Positions 45,058 to 57,488 of a stretch of 64,000 bases of DNA are shown piece by piece (position 1 is the first letter of the stretch; every line of letters begins with the position of its first letter). The stretch comes from Streptomyces galbus. Lineage in GTDB: Bacteria > Actinomycetota > Actinomycetes > Streptomycetales > Streptomycetaceae. The stretch covers positions 279,524-343,523 of the forward strand of contig NZ_SZPR01000018.1 of assembly GCF_005280195.1 (NCBI RefSeq), written 5' to 3'. A program made the translations under genes and the position numbers. Under the pieces are notes generated by a model. The model was not told where the DNA came from. It saw only the letters and a program-made list of their open reading frames with translations, and did no database searches.

Positions 45058-47729
45058 TGGAGTCGGCCGAGATTCGCCGCCGTTGGCTGAGCTTCTTCGA
45101 GGAGCGCGGGCACACCGTCGTCCCTTCGGCGTCGCTCATCGCGGACGACCCGACTCTGCTCCTCGTCCCCGCCGGCATGGTGCCCTTCAAGCCCTACTTC
45201 CTCGGTGAGGTCAAGCCGCCCTTCGACCGCGCCACCAGCGTGCAGAAGTGCGTGCGCACGCCCGACATCGAAGAGGTCGGCAAGACCACCCGGCACGGCA
45301 CGTTCTTCCAGATGTGCGGCAACTTCTCCTTCGGCGACTACTTCAAGGAAGGCGCCATCAAGCTCGCCTGGGAGCTGCTCACCAGCGCCCAGGACCAGGG
45401 CGGTTACGGCCTGGAGCCGGACAAGCTCTGGATCACCGTCTACCAGGACGACGACGAGGCCGAGCGCATCTGGCACGAGGTCGTCGGCGTGCCCATGGAG
45501 CGCATCCAGCGCCTGGGCAAGAAGGACAACTTCTGGTCCATGGGCGTGCCCGGCCCGTGCGGCCCCTGCTCCGAGATCAACTACGACCGCGGCCCCGAGT
45601 TCGGCGCCGAGGGCGGCCCCGCCGTCAACGACGAGCGGTACGTGGAGATCTGGAACCTCGTGTTCATGCAGTACGAGCGCGGCGAGGGCACCGGCAAGGA
45701 CGACTTCGAGATCCTCGGGGACCTGCCGAGCAAGAACATCGACACCGGTCTCGGCCTCGAACGCCTCGCCATGATCCTGCAGGGCGTGCAGAACATGTAC
45801 GAGATCGACACCTCGATGGCCGTCATCGACAAGGCCACCGAGCTGACCGGCGTCCGCTACGGCGACGCCCACGCCTCGGACGTGTCCCTGCGCGTGGTCA
45901 CCGACCACATGCGCACCGCCACCATGCTGATCGGCGACGGCGTCACCCCCGGCAACGAGGGCCGCGGCTACGTGCTGCGCCGCATCATGCGCCGGGCCAT
46001 CCGCAACATGCGCCTGCTCGGCGCCACCGGACCGGTCGTGCAGGACCTGATCGACACCGTGATCGGCATGATGGGCCAGCAGTACCCGGAGCTCGTCACC
46101 GACCGCGAGCGGATCGAGAAGGTGGCCCTCGCCGAGGAGAACGCCTTCCTCAAGACGCTGAAGGCCGGCACCAACATCCTCGACACCGCCGTCACCGAGA
46201 CCAAGCAGGCCGGCGGCACCGTCCTGGCCGGCGACAAGGCCTTCCTGCTCCACGACACCTGGGGCTTCCCGATCGACCTCACCCTGGAGATGGCCGCCGA
46301 GCAGGGGCTGTCCGTGGACGAGGACGGCTTCCGCCGCCTGATGAAGGAGCAGCGGGAGCGCGCCAAGGCCGACGCCCAGGCCAAGAAGACCGGCCACGCC
46401 GACCTCGGCGCCTACCGCGAGATCGCGGACCGGGCCGGCGCCACCGACTTCATCGGCTACACCGACACCGACGCCGAGTCCACGGTCGTCGGCATCCTGG
46501 TCGACGGCACGTCCTCCCCGGCCGCCACCGAGGGCGACGAGGTCGAGATCGTCCTCGACCGCACCCCGTTCTACGCCGAGGGCGGCGGCCAGATCGGCGA
46601 CACCGGCCGCATCAAGGTCGACAGCGGCGCCGTCATCGAGGTCCGCGACTGCCAGAAGCCGGTGCCGGGCGTCTACGTCCACAAGGGTGTCGTCCAGGTC
46701 GGCGAGGTCACCGTCGGCGCCAAGGCCCACGCCTCGATCGACGCCCGCCGCCGCAAGGCCATCGCCCGTGCCCACTCGGCCACCCACCTGACCCACCAGG
46801 CCCTGCGCGACGCCCTCGGCCCGAGGGCCGCCCAGGCCGGCTCGGAGAACCAGCCGGGCCGCTTCCGCTTCGACTTCGGCTCCCCGTCCGCCGTGCCGAC
46901 GGCCGTGATGACGGACGTCGAGCAGAAGATCAACGAGGTGCTGGCCCGCGACCTCGACGTGCGCGCCGACGTCATGGGCATCGACGAGGCCAAGAAGCAG
47001 GGCGCCATCGCCGAGTTCGGCGAGAAGTACGGCGAGCGGGTCCGCGTGGTGACCATCGGCGACTTCTCCAAGGAGCTGTGCGGCGGCACGCACGTGCACA
47101 ACACCGCCCAGCTCGGCCTGGTGAAGCTGCTCGGCGAGTCCTCCATCGGCTCCGGGGTGCGCCGTATCGAGGCCCTGGTCGGCGTGGACGCCTACAACTT
47201 CCTCGCCCGCGAGCACACGGTCGTCGCCCAGCTCCAGGAGCTGATCAAGGGACGCCCGGAGGAGCTGCCGGAGAAGGTCTCCGCGATGCTCGGCAAGCTG
47301 AAGGACGCCGAGAAGGAGATCGAGAAGTTCCGCGCCGAGAAGGTGCTGCAGGCCGCCGCCGGTCTCGCCGAGTCCGCCAAGGACGTGCGGGGCGTGGCCG
47401 TCGTCACCGGTCAGGTGCCCGACGGCACGACGCCGGACGACCTGCGCAAGCTCGTCCTCGACGTGCGCGGCCGCATCCAGGGCGGACGGGCCGCGGTCGT
47501 GGCCCTGTTCACCGTCAACAACGGCAAGCCGCTCACGGTCATCGCCACCAACGAGGCCGCCCGTGAGCGCGGCCTCAAGGCCGGCGACCTGGTCCGCACG
47601 GCCGCCAAGACCCTCGGCGGCGGCGGTGGCGGCAAGCCCGACGTCGCCCAGGGCGGCGGCCAGAACCCGGCCGCTGTCGGCGAGGCCGTCGACGCCGTCG
47701 AGCGGCTCGTGGCCGACACGGCCAAGTGA
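45057..47729 (+). CDS. alaS: Alanyl-tRNA synthetase
   Basis: An 890-aa class II synthetase: catalytic core (about 1-260; [27 protein letters not shown]), tRNA-recognition helices, the editing domain with HSATH and the zinc/editing CGGTHV, and the C-terminal oligomerisation/DHHA1 region with a Gly-rich [18 protein letters not shown] 45057 overlaps the preceding stop by one base. The 3' end overlaps the yqgF GTG, so DUF948-DUF6167-alaS-yqgF form one operon. Confidence 0.97.
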   Translation: MESAEIRRRWLSFFEERGHTVVPSASLIADDPTLLLVPAGMVPFKPYFLGEVKPPFDRATSVQKCVRTPDIEEVGKTTRHGTFFQMCGNFSFGDYFKEGAIKLAWELLTSAQDQGGYGLEPDKLWITVYQDDDEAERIWHEVVGVPMERIQRLGKKDNFWSMGVPGPCGPCSEINYDRGPEFGAEGGPAVNDERYVEIWNLVFMQYERGEGTGKDDFEILGDLPSKNIDTGLGLERLAMILQGVQNMYEIDTSMAVIDKATELTGVRYGDAHASDVSLRVVTDHMRTATMLIGDGVTPGNEGRGYVLRRIMRRAIRNMRLLGATGPVVQDLIDTVIGMMGQQYPELVTDRERIEKVALAEENAFLKTLKAGTNILDTAVTETKQAGGTVLAGDKAFLLHDTWGFPIDLTLEMAAEQGLSVDEDGFRRLMKEQRERAKADAQAKKTGHADLGAYREIADRAGATDFIGYTDTDAESTVVGILVDGTSSPAATEGDEVEIVLDRTPFYAEGGGQIGDTGRIKVDSGAVIEVRDCQKPVPGVYVHKGVVQVGEVTVGAKAHASIDARRRKAIARAHSATHLTHQALRDALGPRAAQAGSENQPGRFRFDFGSPSAVPTAVMTDVEQKINEVLARDLDVRADVMGIDEAKKQGAIAEFGEKYGERVRVVTIGDFSKELCGGTHVHNTAQLGLVKLLGESSIGSGVRRIEALVGVDAYNFLAREHTVVAQLQELIKGRPEELPEKVSAMLGKLKDAEKEIEKFRAEKVLQAAAGLAESAKDVRGVAVVTGQVPDGTTPDDLRKLVLDVRGRIQGGRAAVVALFTVNNGKPLTVIATNEAARERGLKAGDLVRTAAKTLGGGGGGKPDVAQGGGQNPAAVGEAVDAVERLVADTAK

Positions 47730-48247
47730 GCGCGGGCGGCCAGGTGCACGGGGACGGCATGAGCGAGGACGGCGGCCCGGTCATGCGTCGCGGCCGCCGC
47801 CTCGCCGTCGACGTCGGGGACGCCCGGATCGGGGTCGCCTCGTGCGATCCCGACGGGATCCTCGCGACGCCGGTGGAGACCGTCCCCGGCCGGGACGTCC
47901 CCGCGGCGCACCGCAGACTGCGCCAGCTCGTCGAGGAGTACGAGCCCATCGAGGTGGTCGTCGGCCTCCCGCGCTCCCTCAAGGGGGGCGAGGGACCGGC
48001 GGCGGCCAAGGTCCGCGTCTTCGCCCGGGAACTGGCCCGCATGATCGCGCCGATCGGGGTCAGACTGGTGGACGAGCGCATGACGACCGTGACGGCCAGT
48101 CAGGGGCTGCGCGCCTCCGGCGTGAAGTCCAAGAAGGGCCGCTCCGTCATCGATCAGGCGGCCGCAGTGATCATCCTGCAGCAGGCGCTGGAATCCGAAC
48201 GGGTGTCAGGCAGACCACCCGGCGAGGGCGTCGAAGTGGTCATCTGA
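47726..48247 (+). CDS. yqgF: Holliday junction resolvase-like pre-16S rRNA nuclease YqgF/RuvX
   Basis: A 173-aa RNase H-like protein ([40 protein letters not shown]). YqgF matures the 5' end of 16S rRNA. GTG 47726 overlaps the alaS stop by 4 nt, the rule in this cluster; ATG 47759, which would remove 11 residues, is also possible because family similarity begins only at about residue 25. mltG follows after 122 nt. Confidence 0.9.
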   Translation: MSAGGQVHGDGMSEDGGPVMRRGRRLAVDVGDARIGVASCDPDGILATPVETVPGRDVPAAHRRLRQLVEEYEPIEVVVGLPRSLKGGEGPAAAKVRVFARELARMIAPIGVRLVDERMTTVTASQGLRASGVKSKKGRSVIDQAAAVIILQQALESERVSGRPPGEGVEVVI

Positions 48248-48273
48248 TCGCGATACGGTAACGTTCCGCGCGA

Positions 48274-48300
48274 TGCGGCGGCGTTCGAACAGCCGCCGCA
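48274..48300 (+). terminator. Hairpin between yqgF and mltG
   Basis: TGCGGCGGC/GCCGCCGCA (9 bp, 48274-48282 with 48292-48300) around GTTCGAACA, itself containing the palindrome GTTCGAAC. It could be a weak terminator of the alaS operon or part of the mltG leader; there is no T-run. Confidence 0.4.
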
Positions 48301-48369
48301 CAGCAAGAGACGGAACGGACGCCGGGCCCGCCGGCCGCGCGACCGCCGCCTCGCGGCTCTAGGGGATCG

Positions 48370-50154
48370 ATGACTGAGTATGGCCGGGGCCAAGGCTCCG
48401 AACCGTGGCCTCCCGAGGACCCGTTGTACGGGGACGGAGGATGGGGAGGGCAGCAGCCCCAGGCGGGCCACCAGCCTGCCCACGGCGGCCAGCAGGACCC
48501 GCAGCAGCCGCACCAGCAGTCGCAGTACGGCGACTGGCACGGGCAGCAGGGCTACGACCCCGCCCAGGCGCAGTACGACCAGCAGCAGTACGGCCAGCAG
48601 TACGCCGGCGGGCAGTACCAGGGCGGCCACCAGCAGTACCCCGAGCAGCACCAGCAGCAGCATGGCGAGCAGCAGTACCCCCCGGCGGGCCAGCAGCAGT
48701 ACGCCCACCAGGGGCAGCAGGTGTACCAGCAGGGCGGCTGGGACGGCACCGGTACGCACGCGCACGTGCCGTACGCCGCCGACCCGGGTGACCCCTACGG
48801 ACAGCAGCCCGCCGCCTACGGTGCCGAGCAGCCCGACCTCTACGGCACCCAGGACGCCTACCCGCCGCCGGAGCCGCCCGGCCGCCGCGGGGCCGAACCG
48901 GAGCCCGAGGCCGAGCAGCCGGCCGCGACCGACTGGGACCCCGGGCCCGACCGGGGCGAGCACGCCTTCTTCGCGGGCGGCGGGGACACCGTCGCCGACA
49001 CGGACGACGACGCCGACGACGAGCCGGGCGGCACCGGCCGCCGCGGGCGGGGCGGCAAGGGCGACAAGAGCAAGAAGCGCCGCAACGGCTGTGCCTGTCT
49101 CGTGGTGCTGCTGGTGTTCGGCGGCGGCCTCGCGGGTGTCTCGTACGTCGGCTACACCTTCTACCAGAACCGCTACGGCACGGCCCCCGACTACGCGGGC
49201 GACGGCACCGGTCAGACCGTCAGCATCGAGGTGCCCAAGGGGGCGGGTGGCGCGGAGATCGGCCGCCGGCTTAAGGAGGCCGGCGTCGTCAAGAGCGTCG
49301 ACGCGTTCGTGTCGGCGTTCACCCACAACCCCGAGGGCGACAAGATCCAGGCCGGCGCGTACATCCTGGAGAAGCAGATGTCCGCCGCGAGCGCCGTCGA
49401 GATGATGCTCGACCCGAAGAGCCAGGCCAACGTGATGGTCAAGCCGGGTCAGCGCAACGTGCAGGTCTACCAGGCCATCGACGACAAGCTCGGCCTGTCC
49501 GCCGGCACCACGAGGGGCGTCGCGCGCAAGGAGTACGCGGACCTGGGGCTGCCGGCCTGGGCCAAGGGCGGCGCACTCGTCAAGGACCCGCTGGAGGGCT
49601 TCCTCTACCCCGGCACCTACGCCGCGGCCAAGGGCATGAAACCCGAGGCGATCCTCAAGGAGATGGTCCGGCAGGCGGACGCCGCCTACGCCAAGTACGA
49701 CCTGACCGCCAAGGCCAAGCAGTTCAAGCTGGACAGCCCGCTGCAGGTCGTCACGGTCGCGAGCCTGGTCCAGGCCGAGGGCAAGACCATCGACGACTAC
49801 CGCAAGATGGCCGAGGTCGTCTACAACCGCCTCGACTACTCCAACCCCGAGACCTACGGGTTCCTCCAGTTCGACTCGACGTACAACTACGTCAAGAACC
49901 AGAGCAACATCGACATCTCGCTGTCGGAGATCAAGCAGAACAAGGACCCGTACAACACCTACAGCCACAAGGGGCTGCCGCCCGGGCCGATCGGCAACCC
50001 GGGCGAGACCGCCCTGAAGGCGACGCTCGACCCGACCCACGACGGCTGGTACTACTTCGTCGCGACCGACGGCGTCAGCAAGACCGAGTTCGCCCGCACC
50101 CACGCGGACTTCGAGAAGCTCAGGGACAAGTTCAATGCACGCTCGGACGGCTGA
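48370..50154 (+). CDS. mltG: Endolytic murein transglycosylase MltG with long disordered N-terminus
   Basis: A 594-aa YceG-like protein. Residues 1-238 are a cytoplasmic Gln/Tyr/Gly/Pro-rich region (many QQYG/QQY units) ending in an acidic then basic patch; one membrane segment lies at 241-264; the extracytoplasmic LysM-like and catalytic domains follow, with the presumed catalytic Glu470 in LVQAEGKTIDDY and later YNTYSHKGLPPGPI. MltG cleaves nascent glycan strands. ATG 48370. Its 3' end overlaps aroE by 20 nt, an order shared with M. tuberculosis Rv2553c-Rv2552c. Confidence 0.92.
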   Translation: MTEYGRGQGSEPWPPEDPLYGDGGWGGQQPQAGHQPAHGGQQDPQQPHQQSQYGDWHGQQGYDPAQAQYDQQQYGQQYAGGQYQGGHQQYPEQHQQQHGEQQYPPAGQQQYAHQGQQVYQQGGWDGTGTHAHVPYAADPGDPYGQQPAAYGAEQPDLYGTQDAYPPPEPPGRRGAEPEPEAEQPAATDWDPGPDRGEHAFFAGGGDTVADTDDDADDEPGGTGRRGRGGKGDKSKKRRNGCACLVVLLVFGGGLAGVSYVGYTFYQNRYGTAPDYAGDGTGQTVSIEVPKGAGGAEIGRRLKEAGVVKSVDAFVSAFTHNPEGDKIQAGAYILEKQMSAASAVEMMLDPKSQANVMVKPGQRNVQVYQAIDDKLGLSAGTTRGVARKEYADLGLPAWAKGGALVKDPLEGFLYPGTYAAAKGMKPEAILKEMVRQADAAYAKYDLTAKAKQFKLDSPLQVVTVASLVQAEGKTIDDYRKMAEVVYNRLDYSNPETYGFLQFDSTYNYVKNQSNIDISLSEIKQNKDPYNTYSHKGLPPGPIGNPGETALKATLDPTHDGWYYFVATDGVSKTEFARTHADFEKLRDKFNARSDG

Positions 50155-50974
50155 GGCCCGCCGGGCCGCCGTGCTCGGCAGCCCCATCGCGCACTCCCTC
50201 TCCCCGGTGCTGCACCGCGCCGCGTACGACGCGCTGGGCCTGACCGGGTGGACCTACGACCGCTTCGAGGTGGACGAGGCGGGGCTGGCCGGCTTCGTCG
50301 ACGGCCTCGGCGCCGAGTGGGCGGGACTGTCGCTGACCATGCCGCTCAAGCGGGCCGTCATCCCCCTGCTCGACGAGATCAGCGACACGGCCGCCTCGGT
50401 GGAGGCGGTCAACACCCTGGTGTTCACCGAGGACGGCCGCCGCGCCGGCGACAACACCGACATCCCCGGTATGGTCGCCGCCCTGCGCGAACGCGGCATC
50501 GAGGAGGTCGAGTCGGCCGCCGTCCTGGGTGCCGGCGCCACCGCCTCCTCCGCGCTCGCGGCCCTGGCGCGCGTGTGCACGGGCGAGGTCGTCGCCTACG
50601 TCCGCAGCGAGGCCCGCGCCGCCGAGATGCGCGAGTGGGCCGAGCGGCTGGACGTCGAGCTGCGCACCGCCCGCTGGGAGGACGCCGCCGAGGCGCTGCG
50701 GGCGCCGCTGGTGATCGCCACCACCCCGGCCGGGGCGACCGACGCGCTCGCCCACGCCGTACCGGAGCGGCCCGCCACCCTCTTCGACGTGCTCTACGAG
50801 CCCTGGCCGACCGCACTCGCCGCACGCTGGTCGATGACCGGCGGTGCCGTCGTCGGCGGCCTCGACCTGCTCGTGCACCAGGCGGTCCTCCAGGTGGAGC
50901 AGATGACCGGCCGTGTCCCGGCCCCGCTGGACGCCATGCGGAAAGCGGGCGAACACGCGCTCGCAGCCCGCTAG
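50135..50974 (+). CDS. aroE: Shikimate dehydrogenase
   Basis: A 279-aa enzyme reducing 3-dehydroshikimate to shikimate with NADPH. It has the substrate site SLSPVLH, catalytic Lys in LTMPLKRAV, Asp in DNTDIPG, and a nucleotide-binding glycine loop that reads GAGATASS. ATG 50135 lies inside mltG (20-nt overlap), so translation is coupled. Confidence 0.93.
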   Translation: MHARTAEARRAAVLGSPIAHSLSPVLHRAAYDALGLTGWTYDRFEVDEAGLAGFVDGLGAEWAGLSLTMPLKRAVIPLLDEISDTAASVEAVNTLVFTEDGRRAGDNTDIPGMVAALRERGIEEVESAAVLGAGATASSALAALARVCTGEVVAYVRSEARAAEMREWAERLDVELRTARWEDAAEALRAPLVIATTPAGATDALAHAVPERPATLFDVLYEPWPTALAARWSMTGGAVVGGLDLLVHQAVLQVEQMTGRVPAPLDAMRKAGEHALAAR

Positions 50975-51036
50975 GATCCCCGTGTCCCGCGGGTGAGCGA
51001 ACCCCGCGGACGACCGTCACGGGGGGAGCAGTACCC

Positions 51037-51465
51037 ATGTCCAGCGTGCCCGCGGACGTCTCACTGGCGTCCGGCAAGTCCGAGATCTTCGAGATCGTCC
51101 TGCGGTTCCTGCCGGACTGGATCCAGCACGTGGTGCTGGTGCTGATCCTGCTGGCCGTCGTCGCCTCGTGGATCCTCAAGCTGAAGCGCAAGCTCGCCCA
51201 CCGGCGCGCGGTGCGCGCGGGCGGGCCCGCCGTCGCGCCGACGACACCGCACCAGGGCAGCGGCGCGGACCACCTGGGCGCGTACGCCCCGCAGCAGCAG
51301 GCACCCCGGCAGCCGAGCGGTGCCGACTTCCTGGGGCCCTACGCCCCGCAGCACCGCCCGGCCGCGCAGCAGCCCGCGCCGCAGACCGCCCCGCCCCAGC
51401 CGAGCGGCGCCGACTTCCTCGGCTCGTACGCGCCGCCGCGGACCCCGGGCGACGCCACGCGGTGA
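51037..51465 (+). CDS. Small membrane protein with three C-terminal SGAD.LG.YAP repeats
   Basis: A 142-aa protein of unknown family. Residues 15-30 form an amphipathic helix ([16 protein letters not shown]), 31-49 a membrane segment, 50-60 a basic stretch, and the remainder is Pro/Gln/Ala-rich with three near-identical 12-residue units at 74-85, 93-104 and 122-133 (consensus [12 protein letters not shown]). The basic flank suggests the repeat tail is cytoplasmic. ATG 51037 has GGGGGGAG upstream. It lies between aroE and aroC without a role in shikimate synthesis that can be read. Confidence 0.65.
   Translation: MSSVPADVSLASGKSEIFEIVLRFLPDWIQHVVLVLILLAVVASWILKLKRKLAHRRAVRAGGPAVAPTTPHQGSGADHLGAYAPQQQAPRQPSGADFLGPYAPQHRPAAQQPAPQTAPPQPSGADFLGSYAPPRTPGDATR
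51256..51435 (+). repeat. Three-copy peptide repeat in the small membrane protein
   Basis: The units are [24 protein letters not shown] and [12 protein letters not shown], spaced 7 and 17 residues apart by Pro/Gln-rich linkers. Conservation of aromatic, Asp and Leu positions across units suggests a short linear binding motif displayed three times. Confidence 0.7.
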
Positions 51466-51710
51466 CGCCGGCTCCGGCGTCGCCCCGTCCGCCCCGGTGC
51501 CCTGCCCTCGCGCCTCCCAGGTGTCCGCCCTGCTGTCCGCCCCGGTGTCCGCACTGCCGTCCGCCAGGTGGACCGGCGGCCGGGGCGCGGGCCGGGACGT
51601 GGGAGGATCGGAGGTGGCGGACCCGGGTCGCGCACCCGGTTCACGCCGCTGCCGTGCGCGAGGACCCGCGTACGCAGGGCAGTACCAGGCGCGAGCATGG
51701 AGGAGCACCG

Positions 51711-54495
<2,785 letters not shown>

Positions 54496-54548
54496 GTCCC
54501 CCGCGCCCCTCGTGCCCGATCCGCTTGTCCCGTCGGGCACTTCGCGGC

Positions 54549-54582
54549 GCCCCCGGCCGTTCACCGAACGACAGCCGGGGGC
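54549..54582 (+). terminator. Terminator of the aroCKB operon
   Basis: A two-part hairpin: outer GCCCCCGGC/GCCGGGGGC (54549-54557 with 54574-54582), inner CGTTC/GAACG around ACC. It lies 54 nt after the aroB stop. Confidence 0.65.
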
Positions 54583-54657
54583 GGTACCGTTCCGTACGGA
54601 GCGGGGCCGGACCCCGCCCTGGACCGAGCCCAGTAGAACGAGACGGAGTGGCACCGG

Positions 54658-55635
54658 ATGCAGCACGCAGTGGGTTCTCCGCTGCCGCCGCCCCACCAGT
54701 CGGGGCACGGGCCGATCGCCGGATGGTCACCGGCCGCACACCACCCGGGCCCGCAGCAGCAGCCCGCCCCCGCGCCGCCCCCGGGCTTCACCGGCGCCCC
54801 CTCGGGCCCGGTACCGCCGGCACCCCCGCACGCCCCGGCGCCGCAGCACGGCGGCCCGCCGCAGCCCCCGCCCCCGGCCCCGGCCCCGGCCCCGCAGCAC
54901 GGTGCCCCGGCTCAGCCCCCGGCCCCCGCACAGCCCCCGGCCCCCGCGCCGCAGCACCACGCCCCGGTGCCGCAGGGGTCGCGGCCGCCGGAGACCACCG
55001 GGCACCTCCCGCTGCCGCCCGGCGGCCCGGTCGGCATGCCCAGCGTGCCGCCCGCCCCGGTCGCCCCCGACCCGACCACGACCACGCTCGCGGTCCTGCT
55101 CATCGGCCCCGCGGGCGCGGGCAAGACCAGCGTGGCCAAGTACTGGGCCGACCACCGCCGGGTGCCCACGGCCCACATCAGCCTCGACGACGTGCGCGAG
55201 TGGGTCCGCTCGGGCTTCGCCGACCCGCAGCGCGGGTGGAACGACCACTCGGAGGCGCAGTACCGCCTGGCCCGCCGCACCTGCGGCTTCGCCGCGCGCA
55301 ACTTCCTGGCCAACGGCATCTCCTGCATCCTCGACGACGCGATCTTCCCGGACCGCCCCGCGGTGGGCCTCGGCGGCTGGAAGCGCCACGTGGGCCCCGG
55401 CCTGCTGCCGGTCGTGCTGCTGCCCGGCCTGGAGGTCGTGCTGGAGCGCAACGCCGAACGCTCGGGCAACCGCCGCCTCACCGACGAGGAAGTGGCCCGC
55501 ATCCACGGCCGCATGGCCGGCTGGTACGGCTCGGGGCTGCCGATCATCGACAACTCGCAGCTGGACGTCCCGGCCACGGCCCAGGTCCTCGACGACATCC
55601 TGGCCCGCGCGATAGCGAGCCCGCCGAAGTGGTGA
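54658..55635 (+). CDS. P-loop kinase-like ATP-binding protein with proline-rich N-terminus
   Basis: A 325-aa protein. Residues 1-130 are Pro/Ala/Gln/His-rich and probably disordered (repeated PxPAPQHG units). Residues about 140-325 form a small-molecule-kinase fold: Walker A GPAGAGKTS, then SLDDVREWVRSGFADPQRGWN, ILDDAIFP and an R-rich lid. The family (zeta-toxin/AAA_33-like kinases) phosphorylates small molecules; the substrate is unknown. ATG 54658. The position before the peptidase-efp pair is seen in other streptomycetes as I recall. Confidence 0.75.
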   Translation: MQHAVGSPLPPPHQSGHGPIAGWSPAAHHPGPQQQPAPAPPPGFTGAPSGPVPPAPPHAPAPQHGGPPQPPPPAPAPAPQHGAPAQPPAPAQPPAPAPQHHAPVPQGSRPPETTGHLPLPPGGPVGMPSVPPAPVAPDPTTTTLAVLLIGPAGAGKTSVAKYWADHRRVPTAHISLDDVREWVRSGFADPQRGWNDHSEAQYRLARRTCGFAARNFLANGISCILDDAIFPDRPAVGLGGWKRHVGPGLLPVVLLPGLEVVLERNAERSGNRRLTDEEVARIHGRMAGWYGSGLPIIDNSQLDVPATAQVLDDILARAIASPPKW

Positions 55636-55752
55636 CCGCCCGGCGCGCCGGCCGCCGGACGCGCCCCTGACCGAACACCTCCGACCCCGCGCCGGAACAC
55701 CACCGGCCCCTCCCGAACGGCACGAATCGCCCGCCGCTCCTACGCTCATCTC

Positions 55753-56859
55753 ATGTCAGAGATGCACGCAATCCGCCGCACCCGGCTCAGGGAACGCTGC
55801 AGCGCGGCCGGCAGCGCGGCTGCGCTGATCTCGCGCCCGGCCAACGTCCGCTACCTCGCCGGCGCCGCCCCGCGCGACGCCGTGCTGCTCCTCGGCCCGG
55901 ACGAGGACACCCTCGTCTGTCCGGGCCCGCTGGACGACCGCGCGCCGGGCGGCCGCCTCGACGAGGCCGTCCGGCTGCACACGCTCCCCGGCTCGGCCGG
56001 TGACCCCGCCGTCGCAGCCGTCGGTCTCCTCACCGACCGGCAGGTCACCTCCCTCGCCGTCGAGGAACACCACCTCACGGTCTCCCGCCACCGGGCGATC
56101 CGCTCCGTCGCGCCCCGGGTCCGGCTCGGCGACCTCGGCGGCGGGGTCGAGCAACTGCGCGTGGTGAAGGACGAGGAGGAGATCTCCTGCATCCGCATCG
56201 CCGCCGAGATCGCCGACCAGGCCCTCGGCGAGCTGCTGGAGTCCATCCTCGTCGGCCGCACCGAGCGTCACCTCGCCCTCGAACTGGAGCGCAGGCTCGT
56301 CGACCACGGCGCCGACGGACCGGCGTTCCCCACCTCCGTCGGCACCGGCCCGCACTCCGGGCGCGGGGGACACCGGCCCACCGACCGCCGCGTCGAGGAG
56401 GGCGACTTCCTCTCCGTGTGCCTGGGGGCGACGTACCGCGGCTACCGCTGCGAGATCGGCCGTACCTTCGTCATCGGGACCGCGCCCGCCGACTGGCAGA
56501 TCGAGCTGTACGACCTGGTCTTCGCCGCCCAGCGCGCCGGGCGCGAGGCCCTGACCCCCGGCACCGCCTGCCGTGACGTGGACCGCGCCGCCCGCCAGGT
56601 GCTGGCCTCCGCGGGGCACACCGAGGGGCTGCCGCGGGCCGTCGGACACGGCGTGGGACTCGAAATCGACGAGGACCCGCAGTTGGCCCCCGCGGCCATG
56701 GGTAAACTGGACGCTTGCGTGCCGGTCACCGTCGAACCGGGGGTCCACCTCCCGGGCCGGGGTGGTGTCCGGATCGATGACACGCTCGTCGTCCGCCCCG
56801 AGGCGGACGGCGGACCCGAGCTACTCACCATCACGACCAAGGAGCTGCTCGCGCTGTAG
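55753..56859 (+). CDS. M24 (Xaa-Pro aminopeptidase/prolidase) homologue with degraded metal site
   Basis: A 368-aa creatinase/prolidase-fold protein preceding efp, as pepQ-type genes commonly do. Compared with canonical M24B enzymes, the five metal ligands read Cys223 (for Asp), Glu234 (for Asp), His299 (kept), Glu328 (kept) and Asp342 (for Glu), and the second active-site His is Asp306 (GLEIDEDP instead of GLEIHEAP). The N-terminal creatinase domain (about 1-135) is present. Normal dinuclear catalysis is unlikely; a binding, regulatory or altered-metal role is possible. ATG 55753. Confidence 0.82.
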   Translation: MSEMHAIRRTRLRERCSAAGSAAALISRPANVRYLAGAAPRDAVLLLGPDEDTLVCPGPLDDRAPGGRLDEAVRLHTLPGSAGDPAVAAVGLLTDRQVTSLAVEEHHLTVSRHRAIRSVAPRVRLGDLGGGVEQLRVVKDEEEISCIRIAAEIADQALGELLESILVGRTERHLALELERRLVDHGADGPAFPTSVGTGPHSGRGGHRPTDRRVEEGDFLSVCLGATYRGYRCEIGRTFVIGTAPADWQIELYDLVFAAQRAGREALTPGTACRDVDRAARQVLASAGHTEGLPRAVGHGVGLEIDEDPQLAPAAMGKLDACVPVTVEPGVHLPGRGGVRIDDTLVVRPEADGGPELLTITTKELLAL

Positions 56860-56919
56860 CGGCATGCCACCGCGGCGCCTGCACCGGGGTCGTACGTCAG
56901 TCCAGGAGATTCCGCAACC

Positions 56920-57486
56920 GTGGCTTCCACGAACGACCTCAAGAACGGCATGGTGCTCAAGCTCGAAGGCGGCCAGCTCTGGTCCGTCGTCGAGTTCCAG
57001 CACGTCAAGCCCGGCAAGGGCCCGGCCTTCGTGCGCACCAAGCTCAAGAACGTGCTCTCCGGCAAGGTCGTCGACAAGACCTTCAACGCCGGCGTCAAGG
57101 TCGAGACGGCCACTGTCGACAAGCGCGACATGCAGTTCTCGTACATGGACGGCGACTACTTCGTCTTCATGGACATGGAGACCTACGACCAGCTGCTCGT
57201 CGACCGCAAGGCCGTGGGCGACGCCGCCAACTTCCTGATCGAGGGCTTCACCGCCACCGTCGCCCAGCACGAGGGCGAGGTGCTCTTCGTGGAGCTGCCG
57301 GCCGCCGTCGAGCTGACCATCCAGGAGACCGAGCCGGGCGTCCAGGGCGACCGCTCCACCGGCGGCACCAAGCCCGCCACGCTGGAGACGGGCCACCAGA
57401 TCCAGGTCCCGCTCTTCATCACCACCGGTGAGAAGATCAAGGTCGACACCCGCACCAGCGACTACCTCGGCCGGGTGAACAGCTAA
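56920..57486 (+). CDS. efp: Elongation factor P
   Basis: A 188-aa three-domain OB/KOW protein that rescues ribosomes stalled at polyproline. The tip loop reads [10 protein letters not shown], with the lysine that is modified in E. coli; no modification enzyme is visible here. GTG 56920 has CCAGGAGA upstream. nusB starts 3 nt after the TAA stop. Confidence 0.96.
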   Translation: MASTNDLKNGMVLKLEGGQLWSVVEFQHVKPGKGPAFVRTKLKNVLSGKVVDKTFNAGVKVETATVDKRDMQFSYMDGDYFVFMDMETYDQLLVDRKAVGDAANFLIEGFTATVAQHEGEVLFVELPAAVELTIQETEPGVQGDRSTGGTKPATLETGHQIQVPLFITTGEKIKVDTRTSDYLGRVNS

Positions 57487-57488
57487 CC

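Noticed and set aside
44709-47216. An 835-codon open frame antisense to alaS
   Set aside because: Its composition (Val/Leu/Gly/His repeats) mirrors the alaS codon pattern and it has no ribosome site or family signature.
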